Source: Micromonospora sp. LH3U1 (GTDB lineage: Bacteria > Actinomycetota > Actinomycetes > Mycobacteriales > Micromonosporaceae). Taken from it: a stretch of DNA of 64,000 bases. Both the position numbers and the translations under genes were made by a program. Below the pieces are notes generated by a model. That model was not told the origin of the DNA. It saw nothing but the letters and a program-made list of their open reading frames with translations, and did no database searches. The DNA is taken from NCBI RefSeq assembly GCF_028475105.1, contig NZ_CP116936.1, forward strand, positions 4,897,501 to 4,961,500, given 5' to 3'. Numbering within the stretch: the stretch's first letter is position 1; the number at the start of each line of letters is the position of its first letter. Below, piece after piece: positions 9,657-18,221 of the stretch.

Positions 9657-10232
9657 TCACGGCCACCGCAGCAGCCGTTCCGCGATCATCGTTTCGCGTT
9701 CCTCCTGAGCCTCGGGCCGCAGACGGCCACCCCGGGTGAGCATCACCACGCCGTGCAGCAGGCTCCAGCCCATCTCGGCGAGGGTGTCCGGGTCACGCCC
9801 CTCGGCCAGTGGGATCAGGGCCGCCCGCAATGCGGCGAAGACGGCCCGGGGCGCCGCCGGCACCCCGTCCGCGCCGAGTGCCAGGTCCGGGGTCAACGCG
9901 AGCATCGCGTCATAGACCGCCGGATTGGCGTACGCGAAGTCGAGGTACGCGCTCGCCATCACCGCCCAGGCCCGCTCGGGGCAGGCGTTGTCGGCGTGGG
10001 CGGCGGTCAGCGCGGCGGCCAGGTCGGCGAAGCCGTACACCGCGACGGCGGCCAGCACCGCCTCCTGGTCGGCGAAGTGCCGGTAGAGATCGCCGACGTC
10101 GACGTCAGCCCGTTCGGCGAGCCGCCGACCGCTCAGTCCCGCCCAGCCCTCGGCCTCGGCCAACTCGCGCGCGACCGTGACGATGAGGTTCCGCCGGTCG
10201 TCTGTGGTGGCCTCATCGGCAGGTCCGGACAC
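9657..10232 (-). CDS. TetR-family transcriptional regulator
   Basis: About 191 aa. N-terminal helix-turn-helix around residues 10-55 (LIVTVARELAEAEGWAGLS, RRLAERADVDVGDLYRHFAD) with the Tyr-x-His-Phe signature of the recognition-helix end, then an all-helical ligand domain. GTG 10232 gives the best N-terminus; the longer in-frame version starts in unlikely sequence. It is divergent from the ltrA gene 190 bp away, which is a reasonable target (inference). Its stop faces the lipoprotein gene. Confidence 0.78.
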   Translation of the reverse strand: MSGPADEATTDDRRNLIVTVARELAEAEGWAGLSGRRLAERADVDVGDLYRHFADQEAVLAAVAVYGFADLAAALTAAHADNACPERAWAVMASAYLDFAYANPAVYDAMLALTPDLALGADGVPAAPRAVFAALRAALIPLAEGRDPDTLAEMGWSLLHGVVMLTRGGRLRPEAQEERETMIAERLLRWP

Positions 10233-10422
10233 GCCCCCGAGCGTATCGACGGACACCCTCCGCAATTTCGTGGTGACGGATTGGTGACTGCCGGCCTGCG
10301 CGGTCCAGGCCGTGCGCGGTCGCTGGTCCCACGGCCACAACCGACGCTGGCTCGTTAGGTGAGGAGATCACCGCGACGGGAGGGCACGTGGTCGTTCGGC
10401 GGCACCGGCCCGTGACGAGCCG

Positions 10423-11625
10423 ATGAGCGAGGACCGCGGCACGCCGCTGGTGCGCGGCGAGGCCACTCTCCAGCGGGCGACCTTTCTGGAGCTCTTTCTC
10501 GACCTGGTCTTCGTCTTCGCCCTCACCCGGATCTCCGAGCGGGTGATCGACGACTTCACCGACGGCCAGCGAGGCGTGCTCGCGGGTCTCGGTCAGACCC
10601 TCCTGTTGTTCCTGGCCTTGTGGGCCGTCTGGTCGTTGACCGTCTGGTCGACAAGTTGGCTGGACCCGGAGGCGCCGATAGTCCAGGCCGTCATCGTCAT
10701 GACGACGGTCGGCGCCATGACGATGGCCGTCGCGGTGCCCGACGGCTTCGGCGCACGGGCCTCCCTCTTCGCCATCACCTACGTGTGCCTCCAGATCGGC
10801 CGCGTGCTCTACTTCCACATCGCCGGGCACGGCCGACCCGATCCGAACCAGACCTACCGGGTCCTGGTCTGGTTCGGTCTGAGCGCGCCGCTCTGGATCG
10901 TCGGTGGTCTGGTCGACGACGGTACGATCCGCGGGCCACTCTGGACCATCGCCGTGCTGATCGACTACACCGGGCTGTTCCTCGGATGGCCGACCCCCCG
11001 CATCGGCGCGCAACGGATCGGCGGCCGGGCCATCGCGGCAGAGCACCTGGCCGAGCGGTACCAACAGTTCCTCCTCATCGCGATCGGTGAGGCGATCTTC
11101 GTCATCGGGTTGGCGTTCAGCGGTGGCGAATTCGACACCGACCGGACGGGCGGCTTCGTCCTCGCACTGGCGACCACCGTCCTGCTCTGGCGGATCTACT
11201 TCCACCTCGCGGGACGGTTGCTGGATGCTGCCATCAGCCGCTCCCGCGACGCCGCCCGGCTCGCGACCGAGATGGCGTTCGCCCACCTGGTGATGATCGC
11301 GGGGATCGTACTGACCGGCGTCGGCTGCGAACTGTTCATCACCGAGCCGCTCGGGCACGTCCCGGCGGCCTGGCTCATCGCCATCCTCGGCGGTCCCATG
11401 CTCTTCCTCGCCGGACGATCGGCCCTCGAATACCAGGTCTTCGCCAGGGTTTCCCGATCCCGGATAGCTGGCATGCTGGTCCTCGGCCTGCTGGCGCCGG
11501 TGGCACTTCACCTCGATCCGCTCACCGCGGGCACCGCCGCAGCCGTGGTGCTGCTCGGCGTCGCTGGCGCGGACGCGCGACGGTCACGTCGGCACCCACC
11601 GGAGACACCCGCGCCGCCGTCCTAG
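10423..11625 (+). CDS. LtrA-family membrane protein (low temperature requirement A)
   Basis: 400 aa with about 10 membrane helices. The N-terminus carries the family signature ATFLELFLDLVFVFALTRIS, and a second hallmark, AERYQQFLLIAIGEAIFVIG, lies mid-protein. Named after a Listeria gene; the biochemical role is unknown. ATG 10423. It may be controlled by the divergent TetR regulator. Confidence 0.85.
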   Translation: MSEDRGTPLVRGEATLQRATFLELFLDLVFVFALTRISERVIDDFTDGQRGVLAGLGQTLLLFLALWAVWSLTVWSTSWLDPEAPIVQAVIVMTTVGAMTMAVAVPDGFGARASLFAITYVCLQIGRVLYFHIAGHGRPDPNQTYRVLVWFGLSAPLWIVGGLVDDGTIRGPLWTIAVLIDYTGLFLGWPTPRIGAQRIGGRAIAAEHLAERYQQFLLIAIGEAIFVIGLAFSGGEFDTDRTGGFVLALATTVLLWRIYFHLAGRLLDAAISRSRDAARLATEMAFAHLVMIAGIVLTGVGCELFITEPLGHVPAAWLIAILGGPMLFLAGRSALEYQVFARVSRSRIAGMLVLGLLAPVALHLDPLTAGTAAAVVLLGVAGADARRSRRHPPETPAPPS

Positions 11626-11809
11626 ATGCGGGAGGGCTCGCTGGCGGCGGGCGTCGTCGACAAGCCGGACGTGCCGGGCGAACTGGCGGCGTCGCCCTAC
11701 CGAGCCTTGGGCTTCGTGCCCACGTCCTCTCCGACGATGCGGCTGACCATGCCCTCCGGCAACGCGCGATGAGGCCGGTGCGGGTTGTTCGGCTCCGAGA
11801 GCTGCGACC

Positions 11810-12703
11810 TCAACGGCGCAGGGCCGTCTCACGCTGCATGTGCGACAACTTCTCGGGATTACGCACGGCGTAGAGCCCCGTGATGCGGCCGTCGTCGATG
11901 CGTAGCGCCACGACCGTGTCGATCTCGCCGTCGAGCTGGAGCACCAGCGCCGGGTAGCCGTTGACCTGGGCTGGCTGCAGCGACATGGCAGCGGCCCTGA
12001 CCTTCCTGCTGGCCAGGAGGCGGGCCACCTTGCCGGCCCCCACGACGGGCCGCAGCAGCGCCTGTTTGATCCCGCCACCATCGCCGAGGAGCACGACATC
12101 CGGCGCGAGGACGTCGAGCAGACCCTGTACGTCGCCGGTCTCGACCGCCCGCTGGAACGCCGCGAGCGCGAGTCGGGTGTCGGCCGGAGAAACCGTCCCG
12201 CGGGGCCGACGCGCGGCGACGTGTGCGCGCGCCCGGTGGGCGATCTGACGGACCGCCGCTGGACTCTTGTCGACTGCTTCGGCGATCTCGTCGTAGGCCA
12301 GATCAAAGACCTCACGCAGTACGAACACCGCCCGCTCGGTTGACGCGAGCGTCTCGAGCACCAGCAGCATCGCCATCGAGACACTCTCGGCGAGCTCGAC
12401 GTCGTCGGCGACGTCCGGTGTGGTCAGCAACGGCTCGGGCAACCAGGAGCCGACGTAGGACTCCTTGCGCCGGCCGACCGCCCGCAGCCGGTTGAGCGAC
12501 TGGCGGGTGGTGATCCGGACCAGGTACGCGCGCGAATCCCGAACTGTCGCGAGATCCGCGTCCGCCCACCGCAGCCAGGTCTCCTGGAGGACGTCCTCGG
12601 CGTCGGCGGCCGAGCCGAGCATCTCGTAGGCGACGGTGAAGAGCAGGTTTCGGTGGGTGACGAATGCGTCGACAGCGGGGTCCAGGCGGCCGTTCCCACT
12701 CAT
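11810..12703 (-). CDS. sigJ: ECF41-type sigma factor (SigJ-like) with fused SnoaL-like domain
   Basis: 297 aa. Sigma region 2 spans about residues 10-75 and region 4 about 115-165. The linker carries the ECF41 signature YVGSWLPEP (83-91). The C-terminal NTF2/SnoaL-like extension (about 172-297) has the DGGG motif (208-211) and the terminal RNPEKL. In ECF41 factors this fused domain replaces a separate anti-sigma and modulates activity (established for the group). No anti-sigma gene is adjacent. ATG 12703 follows AGGAGGG. It is divergent from doxX, whose upstream region contains an ECF41-like promoter. Confidence 0.88.
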   Translation of the reverse strand: MSGNGRLDPAVDAFVTHRNLLFTVAYEMLGSAADAEDVLQETWLRWADADLATVRDSRAYLVRITTRQSLNRLRAVGRRKESYVGSWLPEPLLTTPDVADDVELAESVSMAMLLVLETLASTERAVFVLREVFDLAYDEIAEAVDKSPAAVRQIAHRARAHVAARRPRGTVSPADTRLALAAFQRAVETGDVQGLLDVLAPDVVLLGDGGGIKQALLRPVVGAGKVARLLASRKVRAAAMSLQPAQVNGYPALVLQLDGEIDTVVALRIDDGRITGLYAVRNPEKLSHMQRETALRR

Positions 12704-12840
12704 GACTGCCCTCCTAGGGTCCGGGATGTGCCGACCACGCGTGGCTCCAGTCTCGCCGATCTCGACCGCGTCGCCCACAGGACACCGGTCCCGCACTTTT
12801 GGGGACGCCCGGCGCCCGTGCGCCGCATCACCCGCCGACC

Positions 12841-12867
12841 TGTCACAGCAAACCGGCCAGCGGTGTC
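12841..12867 (+). promoter_or_regulatory. Predicted ECF41-dependent promoter upstream of doxX
   Basis: TGTCACA at 12841-12847, then exactly 16 nt, then TGTC at 12864-12867. The ECF41 consensus is TGTCACA-N16-CGTC, so the -35 is perfect and the -10 has one mismatch. It lies 29 nt before the doxX start and next to the ECF41 sigma gene. Confidence 0.7.
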
Positions 12868-12896
12868 TCCTGTTCAACCCGATGCGGAGGAATTCC

Positions 12897-13280
12897 ATGA
12901 ACCTGGCTCTGTGGATCGCGGCCGGACTGTTGGCCGCAGTGGCCCTGGCCGGCGGCATCACCAAGACGTTCGTACCCAAGGAGAAACTGGCCGGAGCCAC
13001 CGGCGGAGGATGGACCGCGGACGCCAGCGTCGGCTTCGTCAAGACCCTCGGAGTCCTCGAACTCCTGGCGGCGGTCGGCCTGATCCTGCCCGCCGTGCTC
13101 GACATCGCACCGGTGCTGGTGCCGGTGACCGCCATCTGTTGGGTCCTGCTGATGGTCGGCGCGATAATCACCCACCTCCGCCACGGCGAGGCGAAGTTCA
13201 TCGTGCTGAACCTGGCCTACCTCGCTCTGGCCGCCGTCGTGGCCTGGGGCCGACTCGGACCCGAGCCCTTCACCGGTTGA
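12897..13280 (+). CDS. DoxX-family membrane protein
   Basis: 127 aa with four predicted membrane helices (residues about 2-22, 48-67, 73-91, 98-117). The N-terminal 'AGGITKTFVPKEKL' and 'TLGVLELLAAVGLILP' are typical of DoxX-like proteins. Function unsettled; family members are linked to redox and thiol stress. ATG 12897 has GGAGG 5-9 nt upstream. The ECF41-like promoter directly upstream makes it the likely main target of the neighbouring sigma factor, in keeping with ECF41 factors controlling an adjacent oxidoreductase-type gene. Confidence 0.8.
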   Translation: MNLALWIAAGLLAAVALAGGITKTFVPKEKLAGATGGGWTADASVGFVKTLGVLELLAAVGLILPAVLDIAPVLVPVTAICWVLLMVGAIITHLRHGEAKFIVLNLAYLALAAVVAWGRLGPEPFTG

Positions 13281-13305
13281 CCCGACCGGGCGCCATGATC
13301 GGCGA

Positions 13306-13551
13306 GTGACCCTGTGGGAGGCCATCTCGCGCATCGGCGCACCTTTGCTCGTCGTCGTCGGCGCCGCAGTCGCCGTGTCCGGTGCCCTGTCCGACCCGCC
13401 CGAGGCGTTCTCCCGGCCACGCGGCTGGCAGTGGGCGTGGGTAGGCCTGTGGCTGATGACGGCTGGTGAGGCGGCGTTCGGCGACGACCGACCATGGTTC
13501 AAGCGTGCCTGGAACCCATTCCTGAGCCTCAGTGGTCAGATAGTTTTCTGA
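13306..13551 (+). CDS. Small hypothetical membrane protein
   Basis: 81 aa from GTG 13306. One or two hydrophobic helices (PLLVVVGAAVAVSGALS and AWVGLWLMTAGEAAF). No family recognised and no strong ribosome site. It starts 25 nt after doxX and could be its operon partner. The last 23 bp overlap the convergent PH-like gene, which lowers confidence slightly. Confidence 0.45.
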   Translation: MTLWEAISRIGAPLLVVVGAAVAVSGALSDPPEAFSRPRGWQWAWVGLWLMTAGEAAFGDDRPWFKRAWNPFLSLSGQIVF

Positions 13552-13990
13552 TGCCGTGGATCTCGAGCAGCGCGGGCATCGGGTCGGCAGAACGTCGACG
13601 CCGTAGAGGCCAAATGCGTGCCACGTTGATCGATGCGTCGGGTCCCGGGACGTCGTAGGGTCCCCCTCGGGGGTAGACCGTCAGGGTGCTCCCCCACATC
13701 CCCGCGTCCAGCCAGCCCATGCGCTCGATCTCATTCCAGGCGTACGAGCGCCGCAAGCCCTGACGATCGCGTACGAGCAGCCCCGTGTCGTCAGCGAACA
13801 CCGCGTTTCGCCAGCGTGTGAGCGCCAAGATGATCGCAGCCGCGCCAAGCACCACCGCAGTCCAGCTGACCAGGTCGAAGAGCAACCCGCCAATGATCAG
13901 TGCGACCGCGCCCGGTATCGCAATAGCGGGCCAGGCCCGAGACTGCGCGAGGACGACCACCTCGCCTACTGGCTCAACCGACTCCCCCAT
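13529..13990 (-). CDS. PH-domain-like membrane protein
   Basis: 153 aa. Two adjacent membrane helices (about residues 20-57), then a soluble part with 'RWRNAVFADDTGLLVRDRQG', 'YAWNEIERMGW' and 'STLTVYPRGGPYDV'. This is the strand pattern of bacterial PH-like (bPH) domains with the W-x-E/D-I motif. Function unknown. ATG 13990 gives a short N-terminus before the first helix; no clear ribosome site. It overlaps the convergent small membrane gene by 23 bp. Confidence 0.6.
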   Translation of the reverse strand: MGESVEPVGEVVVLAQSRAWPAIAIPGAVALIIGGLLFDLVSWTAVVLGAAAIILALTRWRNAVFADDTGLLVRDRQGLRRSYAWNEIERMGWLDAGMWGSTLTVYPRGGPYDVPGPDASINVARIWPLRRRRSADPMPALLEIHGIRKLSDH

Positions 13991-14106
13991 AGGGGTCGAT
14001 GATAGTGAATGAACTGCACGTTCTCTCGTGCTGCCCCGCCGATCTTGCGCGCCACGACTCTGGGGCCCTGCGGCGGCGGACGAGTGCGCGCCGCGCGCGG
14101 ACGGAG

Positions 14107-15279
14107 CTACACCAACGCGCCGGGAACGAGAACGGTCACCGTCTCGGGGAACGTCGTCACGACGCGACGGGTGCCGCTCCGCGGGTCCACGACGACCAGC
14201 TCGGTGCTGCTCGCGGTCCAACGCTGCAGGACAACGCCGTCGTCCACCACGCCCAGACAGCGCTGCCGGCCATCCGCATCGGTGGAGGGCATCTCGATCC
14301 TGGCAGTGGGAGCGCCCGACGTCACGTCGACGCCCAGCAGCGCCACGGAAGGCACCACCAGCGGGCCTTCCGGGCTGTCGGTGGGCACCAGGTCGGGTCG
14401 GCCGACCTCCATCCAGATGGTCGGCGGGCTCCCGCCCGCGTGCCACGGTACGAAGATCGGGCCGAATGCCTCACCCGGCCTCAGCTGGCCAGGTCCAACC
14501 ACTGGCAGCGTCCGGGACGCACCCGTGAGCACGTCCTTCAGGTTGATCTTCGCCTGCTGGGTCGCGGATGGATCCACCAACGGATTCGCGTCGAACACCG
14601 CCAGTTCCCGGCCGGCGATGAACGCCACCTCGATGCCGACCGGAGACGTACGCACGTTGAGCAGGCGTACGTCGCCGCCGGGTAGTGCCATGGTCGCGAA
14701 GACCCGCCCCTCCGCCTCCGACGTGAACAGCAGCAACGAGCGGGCATCGGTGGACCAGCGCCACAGTTCGTATCCGTCCGCGACCTCGTGCTCCGTCGTG
14801 CCGGACAGATCCCGTACCCGCCATCGACCGTCGCGCTTGGCACCCAGCCAGCGCCCATCAGGTGACAGCGACAGGTTCAACGGGCCGGTAACTTCCGGGG
14901 TGCGCCCGAGGCGGAAGTGCCCACCTGACCGGGTCACCAGGTAGACGTCGTTCTGGTCGAACGTACGGTCGGTCGGGTCGTAGCTGCTGGCGTCGACCTT
15001 CGCGTGGTAGATCAGCACGCCCTGTCCCACCGCCCGATCGGTCGGCAGGTCCGCCACCTGAGCCGGCCGCCGGAGTTGAGCCGGCAGATCGGTGAACAAC
15101 ACCCCGATCCCGTCGGCGGCGGGCCGCAGCGGGTCCGTCCGCTGCGCGGTCGTGACGCGCCACGCGACCACGCCCGCCGCCACCAACACGACCATCGCCA
15201 CGCCCGCCACAGTCACCGATCGCCACCGCCGCCTCGCCCGAGGCGGCACCGGATCTGTTGGCGCCAAAGGAGATTCCAT
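14107..15279 (-). CDS. Membrane-anchored beta-propeller-like protein
   Basis: 390 aa. N-terminal basic segment (RARRRWRS) and one membrane helix (about residues 22-42), then a large extracytoplasmic domain. TolB/WD40-like repeats are visible as 'LNLSLSPDGRWLGAKRDGRW', 'GYELWRWSTDARSLLLF' and 'TELVVVDPRSGTRRVV'. Such proteins often sit beside ECF or kinase systems as sensors, but no partner is adjacent here. ATG 15279; the 22-residue upstream extension has no ribosome site. Product otherwise hypothetical. Confidence 0.6.
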   Translation of the reverse strand: MESPLAPTDPVPPRARRRWRSVTVAGVAMVVLVAAGVVAWRVTTAQRTDPLRPAADGIGVLFTDLPAQLRRPAQVADLPTDRAVGQGVLIYHAKVDASSYDPTDRTFDQNDVYLVTRSGGHFRLGRTPEVTGPLNLSLSPDGRWLGAKRDGRWRVRDLSGTTEHEVADGYELWRWSTDARSLLLFTSEAEGRVFATMALPGGDVRLLNVRTSPVGIEVAFIAGRELAVFDANPLVDPSATQQAKINLKDVLTGASRTLPVVGPGQLRPGEAFGPIFVPWHAGGSPPTIWMEVGRPDLVPTDSPEGPLVVPSVALLGVDVTSGAPTARIEMPSTDADGRQRCLGVVDDGVVLQRWTASSTELVVVDPRSGTRRVVTTFPETVTVLVPGALV

Positions 15280-15470
15280 CGCAGTGCCCCCGTTCCGGGC
15301 GCTGCCGCCCAGGCAGAGCGAAGCGGAGGAAACCAGCCAGGTCAACGCGTCGGCTCAATTCGTCACCCGCCAAAGACCGAATCGAGATCACGACAGCTGC
15401 CTCCGGATCGAGCGCGATCATGCCGAGCCGGGGGCGCGCGGGCGAGACCGGCGGGCGCGCGCGGCGGCGG

Positions 15471-18179
15471 TCAGCGGCGCAGCGTGAGGATCAGGTCGGC
15501 TACCAGGGCTGTCCAGCCGGTCTGGTGCCAGGCGCCCAGGCCGGCCCCGTTGTCGCCGTGGAAGTACTCGGGGAAGGCGATCAGGTCCCGCCAGTCCGGG
15601 TGGGTCTGGAACATCTGAGCGGCGCCGTAGATCGGCCGTCGACCCCAGTCGTCCTGGGTGAAGAGCGAGATCAGCCGGGCGGAGAGGTCGTCGGCGATCT
15701 CGTCCAGGGTGTGCTTCACCCCGGAGCGGGTCGGGTACTCCACCTGGAGGTCGTCGCCGAAGAACGCCGCGTAGTCACGCAGCGCGCTGATCAGCAGGAA
15801 GTTCGTCGGCATCCAGATCGGACCGCGCCAGTTCGAGTTGCCCCCGAACAGCCCGCTGGTCGACTCGGCCGGCTCGTAGCCGACGGAGAACTCCTGCCCG
15901 CCGAGGGCAACGGAGAACGGCTTGTCCAGGTGCGCGCGGGACAGCGTACGAAGGCCGTACTCGGAGAGGAACTCGTCGGGGTCCAACATCCGGGCGAGCA
16001 GTCGGACCACCTGCTCCGGGCCGACCATCGACAGCAGCCGCTGCTGCCGACCGTCGGGGCCCAGCCTGCGGGTGCCGATCACCTGGGCGTACTCCGGGCG
16101 GTTGGTGAGGAACCAGCGCAACCGCGCGCCCAACTCCGGTAGGCGGTGCAGGGTCTTCGCGGTGAGCCGGGTGGTGGCGGCCAACGGCAGCAGCCCGACG
16201 ACGGAACGGACCTTCAGCGGCACCTTCGTGCCGTCGGCGAGGCGCAGCACGTCGTAGAAGAAGGCGTCCTCGTCGTCCCACAACCCCTGCTCGTACGCGG
16301 CGGCGGCGATGTAGGCGAAGTGCTCGAAGAACTTGGTGGCGGTGTCCACCCAGGTGCGGTCATGTTCGGCGAGCACGATCGCCATGTCCAGCAGGTTCAG
16401 CGCGTACATCGCCATCCAGCCGGTGCCGTCGGACTGCTCCAGCACACCAGCCACCGGCAGCGCCGCCGAGCGGTCGAACGGCCCGACGTTGTCCAGCCCG
16501 AGGAAGCCGCCCTCGAAGACGTTGTTGCCGCCGGTGTCCTTGCGGTTGACCCACCAGGTGAAGTTGAGCAGCAGCTTGTGCATCACCCGGGCCAGGAACT
16601 CGTAGTCCCGGCCGCCGTCGATCTCGAACACCTTCAGCGCCGCCCACGCGTGCACCGGCGGGTTCACGTCACCGAACGCCCACTCGTACGCCGGGATCTG
16701 CCCGTTGGGGTGCAGGTACCACTCGCGGAGCAGGAGCAGCAGTTGCTCCTTGGCGAAGCCCGGGTCGACCCGGGCGATGCTCACGCAGTGGAAGGCCAGG
16801 TCCCAGGCCGCGTACCAGGGGTATTCCCAGGGGTCGGGCATGGAGATCACGTCGAAGCTGGTCATGTGCCACCAGGCGCTGTTGCGCCCGTGCCGGCGCC
16901 CGGCCGGCGGCGGCGTCGAGCCCGGGTCGCCTTCGAGCCAGCGCTTGACGTCGAAGTGGTAGAACTGTTTGCCCCACATCAGCCCGGCGATGGCCTGCCG
17001 TGCCACCAGCGCCTCGTCGGGGGTGGCGGCCGGTGGGATCACCCCGGCGAAGAACCGGTTCGCCTCGGCCCGCCGCGCCCACACCACGGCCTCGAAGCCG
17101 CCGCTGAGGTCGGCCGGAGGCGGCGGCGCGGCGGCCGGGGGCGACGCGGTGCGGGTCAGCCGCAGCCGGATCTGACGCTGCCCGCCGGCCGGCACGTCGA
17201 GCACGTAGTGCAGCGCGCCCTTGGTGCCCTCCCGCGCGGGGTTGACCGTGGCCGCGCCGTCGACCACGTGGTCGTTGATGCCGTCCTTCGGGTACGGCGA
17301 CCGGCCGGGCAGGCCCCAGAGCCGTTCGGCGTTGGTGTCGTTGTCACAGAGCAGCGGCACCGGGCCACCGTCGCCCTCCAGCAGCAGTTGGCCGAGCACC
17401 CGGTGCTCGCCGACGAGCCGGGTGCCCTGGCCGGTCAGCCGGGGAATCCGGTCGCCGCCGGGCAGGCCCCAGGACCAGGTGTTACGGAACCACAGGGTGG
17501 GCAGCACGTGCAGGGTCGCCGCCCGGTCGCCCCGGTTGGCGACGGTCACCACCATGCAGATGTCGGTCGGGGACGCCTTGGCGTAGTCGACGGTCACCGC
17601 CCAGTACCGGTCGTCGTCGAAGATCCCGGTATCCACCAACTCGTACTCGGTGTCGTCACGGCCGCGCAACGCGTTGACCGCGACGAGTTCGTCGTACGGG
17701 AAGGCGGCCTGCGGGTAGTGGTAGCGCCAGCGCATCCAGGAGTGGGTGGGCGTGGAGTCCTCGTACCACCAGTACTCCTTGACATCCTCGCCGTGGTTGC
17801 CGCTGTCGCCGCCGAGGCCGAACATCCGCTCCTTGAGGATCGGGTCCTTGCCGTTCCACAGCGCGAGAGCGAAGGCGAAGGTCTGTCGTTCGTCGCAGAC
17901 GCCGGCCATCCCGTCTTCATTCCACCGGTAGGCTCTGGACCGCGCATGGTCGTGCGGGAAGTAGTCCCAGGCCGTACCGTGCTCGCTGTAGTCCTCCCGT
18001 ACCGTCCCCCACGCCCGTTCGGACAGATAGGGACCCCATGCGCGCCAGTCCTGCTCCCCCGAGTCGGCCTGGGCGAGCCGGAGCCGCTCAGCGTCGGGTG
18101 GCGAGGCGTCGGAGGACGATCGGTCAGTGATCACGTGCACATCTTTGACGTCGCCGCGGTACTTGACCACAGCGGCCAT
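15471..18179 (-). CDS. GH63-family (MGH1-like) glycoside hydrolase
   Basis: Large cytoplasmic protein of about 902 aa. The (alpha/alpha)6-barrel half (about residues 370-890) carries MPDPWEYPWYAAWDLAFHC, PVAGVLEQSDGTGWMAMYAL and FGGNSNWRGPIWMPTNFLL, strings typical of GH63/MGH1-like hydrolases. The group includes alpha-glucosidases and mannosylglycerate hydrolases; substrate is not decidable here. The N-terminal half is a beta-sandwich. The start is uncertain: ATG 18179 lacks a ribosome site, and GTG codons at about residues 14 or 16 are alternatives. Divergent from the debranching-enzyme gene, with a spacer of only about 42 bp, suggesting shared control. Confidence 0.8.
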   Translation of the reverse strand: MAAVVKYRGDVKDVHVITDRSSSDASPPDAERLRLAQADSGEQDWRAWGPYLSERAWGTVREDYSEHGTAWDYFPHDHARSRAYRWNEDGMAGVCDERQTFAFALALWNGKDPILKERMFGLGGDSGNHGEDVKEYWWYEDSTPTHSWMRWRYHYPQAAFPYDELVAVNALRGRDDTEYELVDTGIFDDDRYWAVTVDYAKASPTDICMVVTVANRGDRAATLHVLPTLWFRNTWSWGLPGGDRIPRLTGQGTRLVGEHRVLGQLLLEGDGGPVPLLCDNDTNAERLWGLPGRSPYPKDGINDHVVDGAATVNPAREGTKGALHYVLDVPAGGQRQIRLRLTRTASPPAAAPPPPADLSGGFEAVVWARRAEANRFFAGVIPPAATPDEALVARQAIAGLMWGKQFYHFDVKRWLEGDPGSTPPPAGRRHGRNSAWWHMTSFDVISMPDPWEYPWYAAWDLAFHCVSIARVDPGFAKEQLLLLLREWYLHPNGQIPAYEWAFGDVNPPVHAWAALKVFEIDGGRDYEFLARVMHKLLLNFTWWVNRKDTGGNNVFEGGFLGLDNVGPFDRSAALPVAGVLEQSDGTGWMAMYALNLLDMAIVLAEHDRTWVDTATKFFEHFAYIAAAAYEQGLWDDEDAFFYDVLRLADGTKVPLKVRSVVGLLPLAATTRLTAKTLHRLPELGARLRWFLTNRPEYAQVIGTRRLGPDGRQQRLLSMVGPEQVVRLLARMLDPDEFLSEYGLRTLSRAHLDKPFSVALGGQEFSVGYEPAESTSGLFGGNSNWRGPIWMPTNFLLISALRDYAAFFGDDLQVEYPTRSGVKHTLDEIADDLSARLISLFTQDDWGRRPIYGAAQMFQTHPDWRDLIAFPEYFHGDNGAGLGAWHQTGWTALVADLILTLRR

Positions 18180-18221
18180 TCTCGTCGTGGCGTGTTACAC
18201 CCCGCCGCCGGTGGAGGAAAG

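Noticed and set aside
9599..9659. Imperfect inverted repeat TGACCAGGGGCG / CGCCCTGGTCA between convergent genes
   Set aside because: About 38-nt loop and partly inside the TetR coding end; too weak to list as a terminator.
11690..11806. Minus-strand string containing 'NPHRPHRAL', reminiscent of an integrase-core tail
   Set aside because: Only about 35 residues, no catalytic DDE context, no flanking inverted repeats. Too little to call a transposase remnant.
16146..18221. Upstream extension of the debranching-enzyme frame
   Set aside because: It covers the opposite-strand GH63 gene and has no family similarity; the TTG at 18222 with GGAGGAAAG fits the conserved N-terminus.
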